Origin: Parus major
Taxonomy: Eukaryota; Chordata; Aves; Passeriformes; Paridae
Length of the DNA stretch: 64,000 nt
Assembly (NCBI RefSeq): GCF_001522545.3
Contig: NC_031769.1
Span: 69,864,640-69,928,639 of the forward strand
Reading direction: 5' to 3'
The notes under the pieces were generated by a model that was not told the origin of the DNA, made no database searches, and saw only the letters and a list, made by a program, of their open reading frames with translations. Numbering within the stretch: position 1 is the first letter of the stretch; each line of letters starts with the position of its first letter. Made by a program: the position numbers and the translations under genes. Positions 11,401 to 25,100 of the stretch are shown here, piece after piece.

Positions 11401-14400
11401 TATTAAAATGGGAATAAGGCATGCTTGTGGATCATTCAGGATGAATAAATACCATGCCAAGCTGGCAGGGATGTTCTAGCAATTTGACATTCTGTTTCCA
11501 GAAGGATGATATTTATTCATTGTTCAAGTGCATGGCACAAGCAGCTACACTCAACCTGTAACTTCAGGTGAGGCAATAAACTTCACCACTTCAGTGTATA
11601 TTTCCAGCCACGATGACTCATTATTTAACTGAGGTTTTGTGAACAGTGAGTGATGTTTCTGAAACTCTTCAAGTTTCTTGAATAGGAAACATGCATACTT
11701 GCTTTTCAAATCACTAATATGAGAGGTGGCTTTCTTCTTTGAGAAGGGCCTTTTAATATGTTTTTGCTGGTAATTTTATGTTTCTCAGAATATGAAAATG
11801 TATAAAAGAATAATGTTACTTGTGACTGAATAGCTTCTGAAGTATTTAATAATGCCACTTATGTCACCATTTCTTTGAAAAACCTTAATGAGTTGCTTAA
11901 TTAGAAATACTGAGGAAATTTGAATGGCACAATTTTATTTTTTTTTTTCCACTTGGTTCATACAGCTCCATATACACACGTTGTGAGAATCAAATACTAT
12001 ACAGGTGACTAACCCCTTTTCTTGTATTTTTAAAGCATATTCCTCTGGTGAGGAGTTTTCTCTGGGCATTGAAACCAATAAAATGTATGTGATCTAATCC
12101 CTGTAAAAGTGTTTCTTCTTAGGAATGGAAAAAAAAAAGAAAACAACATCAACAGAAGTCAGGAAAGACTGCAATCTGACTTGAAACAATTGGTGTTTCT
12201 GGTATTGCTAAATTCTTTGCAATTATATGTGGAATCTCTTTGGGATATAAAGAGTTTGTTTTGTTGCAAGTAGAGTCTATAATGGAATTACTGAAATCTT
12301 CCCCTTGTGCAATGGAGACTTTAATATGGTGCTTTATTTTTAAAATCTGTTCCAGACAGACTATTTTCTATTGTTTTCCGTGTAAGGGAACTGGAGCCAT
12401 CCTGCAACTCTTAACTGCATTGTTAATGCTAAATAACTATGTGATCATCATATGCAGCAAATTGGGGATTAGAAGCTTCTAGGACAGCTCTGCTTTTATG
12501 TTTGAGACAACTGAAGGAGCTAATCCTAAAAATACCAAATGTATGATTCAAGTGGCTGCTCTTAGTCCAGGATTCAGTAGAACACTGCTCTGTGCAAGCC
12601 AATGAAGACAGCAAAATTGGCCTTTGCTCACTACCAGTTTTTGGTTTTGATTCTGAATTAATTCCATGGAGTTGGCAGGATTGATAGCCAAGATCAAAAT
12701 CACTGGAGAATTAGTCTGGGAGGAACAGAATTAAAAGAAATAATTTCTGTATAATTTGAGCTTTTATGCCTATAAACAGATGTCCCTGTTTAAAAAAAAA
12801 CCAAAAAACCAAAAAAACAAACAAAACAAACAAAAAAAAAAACCACCAGAAAAACCCAAGGAGATACTTATCTGGCCATGAGAGACTTACTTCAGTTTCA
12901 GAAAATCCTTTTCATCAGGCATTTCCCTGACCAGTTAATGCTCAAGAAAATTATTTCCAGTAAGAAAAGAAATGTGATCACCTAAGGTGCCAATACAATC
13001 TCTCTTCATATCAGAGAGGAGTAAATCATCTATTCTTCCAATAATGGACAGACTCCATGTATCTTAAGTATTTTCTTGAACCAAATCTAAACTTCTCTGA
13101 TACTCTTACAGAAAGCAGTGAACAGAAACAATCAGCCTCAGTCTTGTTGAAACTGTTAAGAATTTTGTGTCAGTAGAGCCAGCAAGTCACTCCTAATTTT
13201 TTTTAAAACGTTTCTTAGTTCTACTGTTGTTTCTTTCAACTTTTGTTACTCTTACTGGCAAAATTTCTGTTAGCCTGATTTTCATGACAACAGTTTAAAT
13301 GACTGGATCTTAAATATGACTTGAAGTGACCAAATGGTTGCTAACTAGATCCACAGAAATCCATGCTTTTGCAACAAAGAACACAATTAATTAAATCTCA
13401 AACATTTCTAAAAATTGGACTTATTTGCACTCAGAATATGTCCCACTTCAGTATTTTAAATATTACATGCACTTCAAGTGCGTTTTGACTGTCAGCAGCT
13501 TGGGCCGCTTCCTTCTGGAGAGATAAAAGCCTTCTTCCTGTCAAGGTCACTTAGCTTTGATCCTTAGGTCCTCCCAGTTTCTGCTTTCCTGTTTTCTTCT
13601 CACCTCTAGTTACAGGCAAGCTGATGTAAGCCAAAAATTGTCAAATTGTCCTGCAAACATGAGTGTTTATTCACCTAAGGTACCCACATAATCTCAATTA
13701 CCAAGGAGTTTGATCACTTAATAATCTTTACTGTATTTATTCTCAGTATAGTTCTGTGAGAACTGTAAATCTACCATTCCTGAACATAGAAAGTGAATGT
13801 AAAGACCAGAACTTCAAAGGAATTTAAAAACCTAACACTTACTGCAGTCAAGTCAATGGCATTTAAGCCTCTTATACCCTGACATTTTAGACCTAATGCA
13901 GAAACAGAAGACTATATGGACACCAAAAAAATCTGAGAAATTATTATAAACTGAACATGGATCAACTCATAAATACATGCACATTTATTTTTCATTACAC
14001 TGTAAGATTTAAGGTTTTTCTACATAAGTCTTGACAATTTTGCTTCTAATGACCTCTTCTTAAAGAAGCTGTAAGACATTTATAATGTTTCTTGCCTGCT
14101 GGACGAAGACAAGTTTAAACACAAAATTGGGGTTACACCAGCAGTTTTTTAGCTCTGTCTACACATTATCTATTGAATCGTCTTGTGATGAAATATTGTT
14201 TCTTCAGCTGCATAATAAATCCATAATTTTTCTATTTTAAACCAGAAATTAGATTCTTTCTCCTATTTAAAACCCTTCCAACTTAGCCACCACACAGGTG
14301 TTGGGTACACACAGGTAATGTGAGGGGAATTCTTCCCCACAATTATCTGCCTCTTCTCCCTTCTCATAATCACTAACCAATACCCCTTTCTTCTGATTTA

Positions 14401-17400
14401 CTGCAAGCTGTTTTACCTTGTAGGTGGTAATATGACTGTTTTCCAAGTATGGGCAATTGTAAAGCAGTCTCTGGCAAAACAAGATTCAATCTACTTCAGT
14501 CTAAGATTTATGGTTTGAGATGTTCATTCCTTTATGTTTATAAATACCTGAAATTTGTTGGAAATGTGATACATTGTCATTTAGTACCATATTCCAAGTG
14601 ATGAGCTTACATGTGTATATATAAATATATGTATTTCAAGATATATATCTATATATCTTAAGCTGTACCTCTATGCTATACACTATCTAAATTGATAATG
14701 ACTATTGTAATCCTACTATTGTCTGTAGGAAATGAACTTTAATTTCAGTGCTGAATAACTCAAGTGATTCATTGATGTTAGTATCCAGAATAGGATGGAG
14801 GCTCAAAACCACAAGTCAGTGTTTCTCAAAGTGGAAGTTTGACTCTATCAGATGTGAGCAGCTTGAAAGAAAACCTCAGGTGTTTGGGGGAATAACATGG
14901 AACACTTTGACTGCAGTTTATTTGGTTGTAGCAGGAAAAAGAACAGTTAAGGAGAGTTTTACTGACATAAGCATTGATGTAATTGGCATGTACAAGACTG
15001 CATCAGCAGTACCAGTGTGAGCACAGCTTTTATAGCCCTGTACCTTAGGAAACATGATGTTATCATTGCTACCAAAAAATTGCAGATTTTGTTTTACCTT
15101 AACACAGGCCACTTCAGGCCTTGTCTGGTCCTGAGCTTACATTAGCTTGTTTTGGCTGAATCAGCAATTGCCCACAGATGACTAATATCCAACTTATTTT
15201 TGGTATTATATTCACTGTAAAATTTCACGGTTTTACCCAAAAGAGATTACAGCATGCATGTTGTTCCGACACCTCTTGAGCAAGTAACTGGTAACTAAAG
15301 TTGGGCACAAATTAAAAAAGTAGTATTAACAGACTGCATAAAAAACTCAAGCACACGCATGACTAAAGATATTCTTCCCAGTGAAGTATCTAAGGTGCTA
15401 ATTATTTGCTGTTGCTACTGATAAGAAAGATGAGTGTGATATAAAAAAAGGAGGTAGATACCAGGAAGCTGGTAACAAATTGGGTTGTACTATTAAAGGG
15501 AATTAACAAATAATTAGATAATACAAACTATAAGCATCATTGTAGCTGGACCTGGAATAACTTTTTCATTAATTTTTATTTTACTGTTGAAATAATAATT
15601 AGACAAACAATAAACTCTAATTGTCAGCTCTGCATAAAAGGTGTGTCCTTCTGTGCCCAAAATGAGATTTTGACTGTAATACTCTTTGTCAGATGGGCAA
15701 TTTTTATGCAGCAGAAGTGTGGAAAAAGGGAAAATATTAAGTAGCAGCAAGGAGAAAGAGGAGTGGCAGAGAAGAGGCTTCTAGCTTGGCAGTGCTTCAG
15801 AGCTGGGACACAGCTGGTTATCCAGCTGTGATCCTGGGATGCAGCCAGACAAGGAAGACTCAGGGCACACCCCTCAGATGTACCTTTTCATGCATTTATA
15901 TTAATCTCATGCCAGCAGCACTCTGACATACCGACCGTCAATGCAGGGGTTGGGTTCCAGCCCAGCAAGTGATTTGAGTGGGTGTCCCTCCCCTGTGCCA
16001 TCCTCTTGGAACAGCCTTGAAGGAATGGCACTGTGTGCAGTCATGAGGGCTGTGATTGCTCTCTTGGTTGCTAGATAATTTTTGCTCTTGAAGCAACCCC
16101 TATTCTCAGCAGTTTTGTACCACAGGGACAAGTCCCATGCCAAAACAGACAGTGTCAGCTCATTCGTCAAGGCTGACTGAAATTCCGAGCTGCATCTCAG
16201 AGGTTCAGTCTGTATGGATGCCTGAAGGAAATGTGGATGAAGGTGACTTTAGGCAGCCTTGCTTTCTGCCATGCTTGGGGGCCTGAAGTGGCCTCTGACA
16301 AAGCCTAGGCAGTCCTGAGCTCTGTAGTCACCACAACAGCCTGGGTTTTGCAGTTTGGCCTCCACCTCTCCAAATGCAAGATCATCCTTGGACATGCACC
16401 CATAGCTGATAAAGTATGTGAGCAGAGCTGCTGAAATACAGTTCCTGTGCAATGAAGTCTGAGGCAATGTGTCCCTCCTGATGGTGTCTGGAATTTCTAA
16501 AGCTCTTTTATCAGCTCCTTAAATAGACCCTCTGGTAAAAACAGTGAATCTGGAAATGATGGCGGGGTCTCTATTCATATCCAATCGCAGCAAAAGGTGT
16601 GACAGACAAGCTGGTTTCCTCTGTCATAAAAAAAAAGAAAAAAACAACATGCCTCACTGCTCTTGAAAGCTAAACAGGGAAAGAGAGCATTTCACTTCAG
16701 TGGAGTTGCATACCCATTGAACTGACATGGTGGGGAAAGGGCCAGGATGCAGTTCCTGTGGGGATTCCCACTTAAAAGGCACTCAAGTCATGAGTCCTGA
16801 ATAAGTATATGAAAGAAAATTAGTTGTCTTCAAGGAAAAAATGGCAATGTCTGGCCTGCCTTGCCATTCCTTCTCAAATGGGGGAAGTACAATATATCAT
16901 CCCTGCTTAAACTCTGCATAATTTTTTAAGCCTAACATTTGGATTTATTAATAGTACAACTTCACTCCTCCATTCCCCCAAGATAAGAATTCAATCTTTT
17001 TTTTTCCCAGAAGCCGCATTTTTATGCATACTTATGGGCACGCAAGGTTTGCAGAAGGTGACTCCCTACAGAAAATGTGTGGCTTCGTAATGTCAATTTG
17101 TTTCTGCATTTGCTGGAGGACCCTGTAGTAATCTGTATGAATACTTGCTGTAAATTGATAACAAGATATGATGTCCTAGAAAGTATATACTAGTATAAAA
17201 CATGAGGGAAAAAGAATCCTCATTCCATTTTAAATTAGCCAAGTTGTTACAAAATGGGGAGATTTCCCTTTGTGTTCTGAAGTAATCTGTAAGGTGGGAT
17301 TTTTTTATTACAGCTGTTTGGTGAGTGGGATGGGAAAGAGACAGATAATGGATGAATGTGCTTTTTCTGACGTGGAGGGATGTAAGCACAGCTTGTGGCT

Positions 17401-20400
17401 GGGGGGTGAAAGGGAGATTAATTGTCAGTTGGTCTATTGTGCAAAATTTTGACAGACTTCTATGTAGTGTAGTGTGAAATCTACACTTTTTGAATGTCTT
17501 TTTCTTTCCCCCGGTATATATGAACATAATACTTGCAGTGCTAGGCATAGCAGGAATGATATTAAAATGCAAAACTGCAGGAAGAAATTCAGAAGTAGAA
17601 TGGGTCTCTACTTTTCTTCTGAGCGTTTCAGAGCCTGGGAGGGATGGGAAGGGAATGGCAGACAACTTTAGTTTGGTCAAACAGAATTTCCTTCTGGGTT
17701 TAGAAGGGCTTCCATTGCATCTCTTTCACCCACTCTGAGGGGATAGTAGCCCATGAACACTCCAGATATCTAACCCAATTTCTCATCCACTTGGCTGGGT
17801 AAAAATCAACCTTGTGGCTGTGGGTCAGTCCTCTTCTGCCTTTGCCTGCAGCTGTACTTGTTTACTCATGATTAGCTTTTTATCCTGAATTGCTTCTAAT
17901 TCCAGTTTAAGGCTGTTTTATCCTACTTTATTTTCATCCTAATAGTAGAAGGGCAAAATCCATAAATTCTATTTGAGACAAGGAAAAAAGATCTGAACAA
18001 AATTTTAAACTGTTTTTTATACTTACTGTTATTTATAGGCTTGATCTCCAACCCCATGCCCCAGCTCACCTCTGTACCAAACCACATTAAGCCTTAATGT
18101 GAAAATCTTTAAGGTGAGATCATAACAAATAAATAGCTATTTACCCCTGAGTCCTTTCTATTGTTTCTCTTTTTTTTCTGTGTCTGTGTATGTGTGCGCG
18201 TTATAGTATCTCTGTGGTTTAATAGGATCAGAGTAATCTGACTTTTGTATTCTCATAGCTGGTGACAGGCTATATGAACATTTTTCAAATTCAGCCTTCC
18301 ACCCAGGACATGTACTAGCTCTCAAGGAGGCATAAAGGAAACATCCCAATCCAATGACTGCTGCAGATGTGTTCAATAAAAGCAGAGCTGTAACTACACA
18401 AATTACCTTTGCTAAGCTGCAGGGTGCTGCAGAACTGCTGAAATGAGTTTCTCCCTGCCACACTTTTCATTCTCTCTGCTGGTTGCGATTGAATACAAAT
18501 TAAGAAGAAATCCCCGAAAGAGGTTATAGGCCTATACAAATATCTTACAAGAGAATTGGGCTGCTCATGCAGGTCGTTTTTTAGATTGCAGAAAGTTTTA
18601 GGAAGAAAGGGATGTCACCTTAGAAGCCTGAGTAGGGCAGGAATGCGAGATGATCAGACTAGAAATTTCATTACGAGTCTTGCAGTAATTGTTATTTTAA
18701 TTAAAGTCCCAGCTCTTGGAGACGAGTTAATGTTGGAGAAATTCCATTTTCTTTTAGGAAAGCATGTTTCTAGTCTGATGTTTGCCAAACAATATTTGGA
18801 AATATAACCTGTGTCCTAGCCTGCTAGCTGGGCTCAAATGCAATGAACGCTAATCTGAATGTACGATGTGTTTCCATGGTTTGAGACAAAACACCTCTTG
18901 AGTGGAAAGCCAAATTAATACACACTGGGGCTGGGCCCCAGACTTTCAGATATGGCACGGCTAATTCTGGATGTTTAAATTCAAGCCCTGAACCGTGCTG
19001 AGACTGAGAACAGCAGATGGAAGAGGCTGTTATGGGAAGGAGGATCTGGTAGGGGTGCAAGATGCTTGTTGTGGCCAGGAGGAACAGAACAGACGTAGCA
19101 AACTTGATCTGCTAGGTGTACATCCCGGACAGAGCAAAAGCACGCTTTCTGCCAGGGAGCGAAACACTACCAGACAAAAATTGCTCTGTTGCCTTCTACT
19201 GCAGAATCCAGTTTCTTGCTGAGACTGGTTTACTTGATCTTTTGGCACCAAAATGTCATTAAACAGTGCATTCAAAGCTGTATGAAATGAACTAGGCCCT
19301 GGTTTCAGTCCATAGACAAGCTGTATTCTCCCCAGACCTCTATATCCGGCTGAGGCTCAGGGAAGTTCTTTCACCACTGGCACTCTCAGCTCTGAAGGGT
19401 TTCAAGAAACCCACCTGCTTCTCCTTCTCTGGTAGTGGCACAGGGAGGACCTGGTTATATTTTGGCTTTGTGGAAGCAGGATTTTAACAACTACCCTTCC
19501 ATACTTACAGGTTTATTTCTCCTAGCAACTATTTTGTAGTCTGTCCTGCTGCAGAAACCTGGGAAACAAGACCTGGAGTTTACCTACATGAGAGAAATAT
19601 GCTGCCATGGTTTGTGGCTCTTGTTTTTTCCCCCCTCTCTTATGAATTTGCTATGCACAATCAATTTTAAAATGCCACAAAAAGAGCCAACATGAAAGAA
19701 ATTCAAACCCCTTAGTGGAGAGTTGCCTTTAAAAGTAACAAGATTTTGGCTTCAGGCCAACCATGCTGAGAACAAATGGTAGAAAAATTCTCTTAAAATA
19801 TTTAATATTACACAGTGGATTATATTGGATTACAAATAATCAAACATGTCTGTTTATTTTTAAAAAGACATTCATGTCAAGTGCAGTTCTGTAGCTTTCA
19901 TGTTTGTTTTTTACTACTCAATAATATTTTAATAGAAACCTCTTACTGACGAGAAAATAATATTTTATTACTCATTGGATTTTGTCTTTTTCTTATGCCT
20001 ACTCAAATTCATAGGAGTTCTTACATGGGCTTCAAGAGGAGTAGGATGGAATTTCTTTCCAATTACCAAACTGTACTTTCTTCTTTCCTTCCCTACCTCA
20101 CAAAATCTGTCACAAACTGATGGAATATGGTCATGGAGTGACCTAGTTTGTTGGATAGATTCATTGGTTAAAACATGCTAGTTTCACATAGTATCTGCCC
20201 TGGAATTAGGTAATTTGATGCCTTTTTTTCTCCCAAATGTGGCTGATAACAGTCTCCACTTATGTAACTGGCAGAGTTTTAAGAACAAGCTATATTAATT
20301 TGTCTGCTTTTAAAAGGATGAGTACATCAGGAAGAATGGGATAAAGGAATGGAGTAAGAGTGGCTGTTATGTTGGCTTTTTAATGGATTAGTGACATTTG

Positions 20401-22105
20401 AGGGAAAAAAAAAGAAAGCAGGTTCCTCAAAGTGCAAAAAGCAACTTTCAGCTTATGGAAGTAATATTTGTCCAGCCATTGAAGTAAAACAGCCAATATG
20501 ATCAGTGTTCCTGGACAGAGAATTTGGACCCTGAGGCTCAGTATTTAGAGCCTTTGAACCTCTTCTCAGCTGCCAGCTGACCCTGGTGGTGCCAGAATTC
20601 CCCAGGCACTTGTACTTCTGTCATCAAAGCCCTCCAGGTGCGTGCACTTCTGCTATTGAGAAAGGGCAAAATTATGCAAATCTGATGCAGGCAGGCAATG
20701 TGGCAGCTAACACTTGGCATGATTCACAAGCTAGACCCTCATTTTCCTATTTCCCCTCAGGAGCCTCAGCTGGGACATCAAACCACGTCTACCAAATTGG
20801 AACAGCGTGCAAGTCCATTTCCCACCTCCAGCCCCTGTGATCTGGTGGGGCTTTCAGAGCAAAATCCTTTCCAAGCGGCTTGTGCTAAAGCTCAGTACCA
20901 CACTCTAATATTTATAGCACCCGGTGCCCATCTGACTGCAAAATCACCGCATCTGAGACCCTTCTCCTGCCTTTCTTTGGCATAGTAACAAAGCCAAAGT
21001 TTTGGCTCAAGTCCTGTCTCCTGTCTATTTTCCCTGCTCCTGCCTCAATGATAGGAGCATAACTGCTGCAGCTCTACCTTACACAACTGAATGCACTCAC
21101 ATGGAGAAGCAAAGTCTTGTCCACATGTTCTTTCCCAGCTGCAGCTGTGCTGGCTTAGTTTATGTCACCAAATGCTCATCTGCACACCCTGCCAGGAGAG
21201 AAGATTGTTAAACTGCACAATGCCTTAACCAATCTCAGTTGAAACAAACTCATTGTAGCTTGCAGATCTCAAAGCAAACCTATACAGTCGACACAAAGGA
21301 GGTGGGGAGGGCTCCCAGGAAGGGGTCTATGTGAACAATTCTGGGAAGGTGGCCTGCAGGTGGAGGAGTGAGGAGGTCTTCACCAGCATAGGATAGCCAG
21401 AAGAGGATACAGAACCAAGACTTCAGCCACATCAAAAAATGGGGGCTGATGCAGCTTCTGAGGAGAACTGATGAAGGGACTGAATTCTGTCTGAACTCCT
21501 GCACTTGCTTGTATTTCCTGGTCTAGTCTGCAAGATGCCAATTTAGCTATTAAGGTCTAATAACAAAATGGAAAGCTTAATTATAAATGATGAAATGTTG
21601 CATTAGAGGTTACCAGAATGGTCTGATAAACAAATCTGTTGCTGCATTTCATCTCCCTGTTAACAAATTACTGGTTTGTCAGCTGTCTGCTTCCACCCTT
21701 CCCTACTTTCTTCCTGTGTTTTTTTGTTTGCAGTGCAGTTGGTTGTATATTATGTGTCTTTTCTTTGAAGATAACAAAGTATAACTAAGACTTAGCTACA
21801 TAGCTTTAGCTAAAATATCTCCTGTTATGTTGTTGCTAAAACCACATCTCCTGCTTCAGTCATGCAGAAACGGATGAAATGGGAATCAGACTTAGGGGAT
21901 TTAATTGTGGTGCCAAAAGGCAGGGAGAGCCCTGGGGAATCAGCACCATCTTTTAGCCTTCCAACATTGACACGGGGGAAATCTGAGATGAATGTATCGG
22001 ATAGAACAGAGTTTGCACATCATCTCCATAAAAATCTCCACTGTTTCCAGTTTCACTGAAACTGTACACTTAGGCACTTCTGCCAGGGTTTAAAAGCACT
22101 TTTTT
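8463..22105. other. Intronic sequence without recognised genes
   Basis: About 13.6 kb of AT-rich DNA. It includes an A/C-rich stretch at 12790-12850 and an AT-rich palindromic patch at 14610-14660. The longest open frame is 195 codons on the minus strand (17680-17093); it has no signal, domain or exon-like boundaries and is opposed by plus-strand frames, so I do not call it a gene. Confidence 0.6.
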
Positions 22106-22134
22106 CTTCTCAGTGCTTTATAGGCACTGAGAAG
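22106..22134. repeat. Short hairpin, 11-bp perfect arms
   Basis: CTTCTCAGTGC (22106-22116) pairs with GCACTGAGAAG (22124-22134) around a 7-base loop. One further T/A pair extends it (22105/22135). It has no T tract or partner suggesting a specific role. Confidence 0.8.
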
Positions 22135-22135
22135 A

Positions 22136-25100
22136 GCCTTGCAACACTTCTTTATGTTAAGTGCTATCTTTATTTAAAAGATTGAAGGGGGAAGGAGAAG
22201 AGGGAAGGGAAGCCAAGAGGGAATAGTGCCGAGAGGGACTTATAAAAATACTTGTGCAAGTTAACTTAATGGGAATTAGGCACCCATCTGATTTCAGTGC
22301 ATCCCGTGAAGGAATCTAACTCCTGTGGATGAACTCCCTCAGGGACTTTTTAAAGTTTCTTGAAGTAACATTAAATCTTTGTAAATCTCATACAGAAGGG
22401 TATGTCAAGTCTGAGACAGATGTGATTATGGTTGACTGTTTCTACCTCTCACTGTAGTAAATGGGACTTGGGGCTCTACAAGAGATCAGCCTATCCAACT
22501 CTAAGGACATGACAGTGAACCTGGGTAATCCAGAAGCCTGCCACACTAGCAGGCCAAGTGTGCTCAGACCTGAAAGGCTCCAAGTGTTCTGACTGTGTGT
22601 TCAGACCAATATTCACTTGGTACAGAGGGTGGCCCTGGGTAGCCCACAAAACACTAAGTCACCTCTGGGGTGACTTGCACATGCCACTCTGTAATGGAGC
22701 AGGAAGTACAATCTAGCTCATTTTACACAAGCACTGAAGTGTAGTTCTGCTTCTTGGTGCAAGTAGTGGCTGGGCAGGAAAGGCACTGAGGCAGCGGAGA
22801 CTACAATGAAGCAACCTGCTTCCTCTGTAGTCTGGAGGTACCTGGCAGTTCTTTTGTGCCTGAATTCAGAAATGTTCAATATCTGTGATGTTATTTTTTT
22901 TTTCTTCTTCTGGTCTCTATGATCATCACTTAGTGGTTTAGTCTCTAAACCACGTCTTTCAAATTACAGGATCTATTTTAAAATTTCATTGTCTTCTCAA
23001 AAATCAAACAACATCTCCTTCCCTCCAAGATCTCAGCAAGACAGCTGGCAAATCCACGCTTACAAGCAAAAATTACAGAAAACACAAAAATACATGGGCA
23101 ACAAAAAATAAGGTAGGAATTCAAAGTAGTGTACTGCACTCCCTGAGCACAACTATAAAGTTAGCTCAGTATAGATGAGACCCTGTCAGAGCTTTTGAGA
23201 CCTCTTCATACATTTTACAGTGTGCTGCAAAACTAGCAGGCTTGGCCCCAGTGCCTCTCTGATCACGAAGCCAAGAGAAAAGCAACACAGAAATGAGAGC
23301 TGTGTGTGCTGATACAGTGAATGCTGTAGAACCTGCTGGAGCATTTCTGCTGCGTGTACCAGTGTGTCTGTTTGCTCAGGTGTGAGTATATGTATTACCT
23401 CCCTTTGTTTACATGGAGGCTTTGGTTTCCTGTGTTTATACAAGCTTGTTCTAAAGGCTGGCACATCTCATTTTTGAAGCTGTGAATCCTGCAAATTCCA
23501 TCCAAGCACACTGCCAGCAATCCACAGCTGTACACAGCAAGAGCAAGTGAATAAACCAAGTGTGACTGGAAGGAAAGCAAAGCTGCTTTGCTCTTATGTG
23601 AGCTTTCTCTTTAGTTCTGTGAAAGACCCAATTTAGCAGAGCACTTTACTTTCAAACTGTATGCTTTTACTGAAGGCTGCTAGAGGACCTAAAGATAAAG
23701 ATGTACCTGAACACTTTGCTGAATCGGGGCCTAAAAAGGAGAGCATAACAGAGAAAATGTTGATCATTATCTAAGAAATGATGGGCTGGCATCATGCTGA
23801 TAGAAGTACTTTTTCACTGCACATAAAAACAGTAGGGATTACAGGTGAGAAATGGATTTCTGCATCTTATCTCTCACTCATTGAAACAAATGGTTTTATG
23901 TTTCCAGCAAGTTTATTTAACTTATTCTTTCCAAACAGGTTTTTTATTTATTTTATTTTATTTTTTAGTCAGGTAGGAACAAAGGTAAACCAACTCTTCT
24001 GATTGTCCAGCAAGTTCAGAGCAGCCTTAGCTTTTCTCCTGTTACACATTTTGTTTTACATGTTGGCAAACCAAGATGTCTGTTTATCCTCTATGCTGGA
24101 GACCAGCACACCATTTACTAAGTAGAGTAGCATTTCTGAAACCAGGAAAAGCAAACAATGTTCTGGGAACATAAATGTCTTCCCTGGTTAACAATTTCCC
24201 TTACAGAGAAAGAGAAGGGAGAGGAGAATTTGAATTTGAATGTGCCCCCCTCCACACACACACACGCTTATACACCTCCTGCCAAAAGATGCATCTGGTT
24301 CTATAAAAATCCCAGATCCTCTTGCATGAATGCAATCTGAAGTCATAGGTTTGCATAAGAACCAAATCCTCAGCCAGAGGGCTGTGAAGTATCTGTCAGC
24401 TCATCAGCTGGATACATACAGAGACAGCTATTTAGAGCTTATGTTGCTGCTTGGAAGACAGGGACTTGGATATCTTTTTGCTTCTGTGCACCTGTGGCCT
24501 ATCTTGCCAACATTTCATAACGTTTTTTACTCACTTTTACACTCCCTTGTATGATCTAAGGACAACTTCAAAACAAGTGGCGGGTGGTGGGTGCTCTGAC
24601 CCTTGGGCAGGGGCAGTGAGGCAGTGTGGTGTGCTGCCTTGTGAGATGGGGAGGGAGGGCCCTCCATGGAAGGAGAGTGCAATGAATATCTGGAGGAGAG
24701 AGGTGGCAAAGCCAACAGGAGTGCATCTAACCCATCACATCTACAGGGACGTGGCTTGGAAAAGGTTTGCTTCTATGAAGGAAGCAATTAAAGCACAAAA
24801 AGCACCATAAGAAATAGTATTAGGCAATAGTATTAGGCAAGATTCACAAGAACCTCCTATCCTTGTCTCAAGTGATGTATGCTTTGCTTTCATTTCTGCT
24901 TCAAACAAACTACAGGTTTTGAACAAAGATTCAGTTAAAACAATGCAGGTTAAGCAAAGAAATTTCAGAAATAGTGCATCATTGATCACACTATCCTGCA
25001 AATAATCAGCTTTGTAACAGAGGGTAATAAAAACACTGACTCTCTACCTTTTCAAAGATAAAAGGAAAAAAATTATGCTTTTGGTCCCATTGTCTCTATA

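Noticed and set aside
17093..17680. 195-codon open frame on the minus strand, the longest in the AT-rich part
   Set aside because: No domain, signal or membrane pattern of a known family, no clear splice structure, and overlapping plus-strand frames of similar quality. Judged a chance frame.
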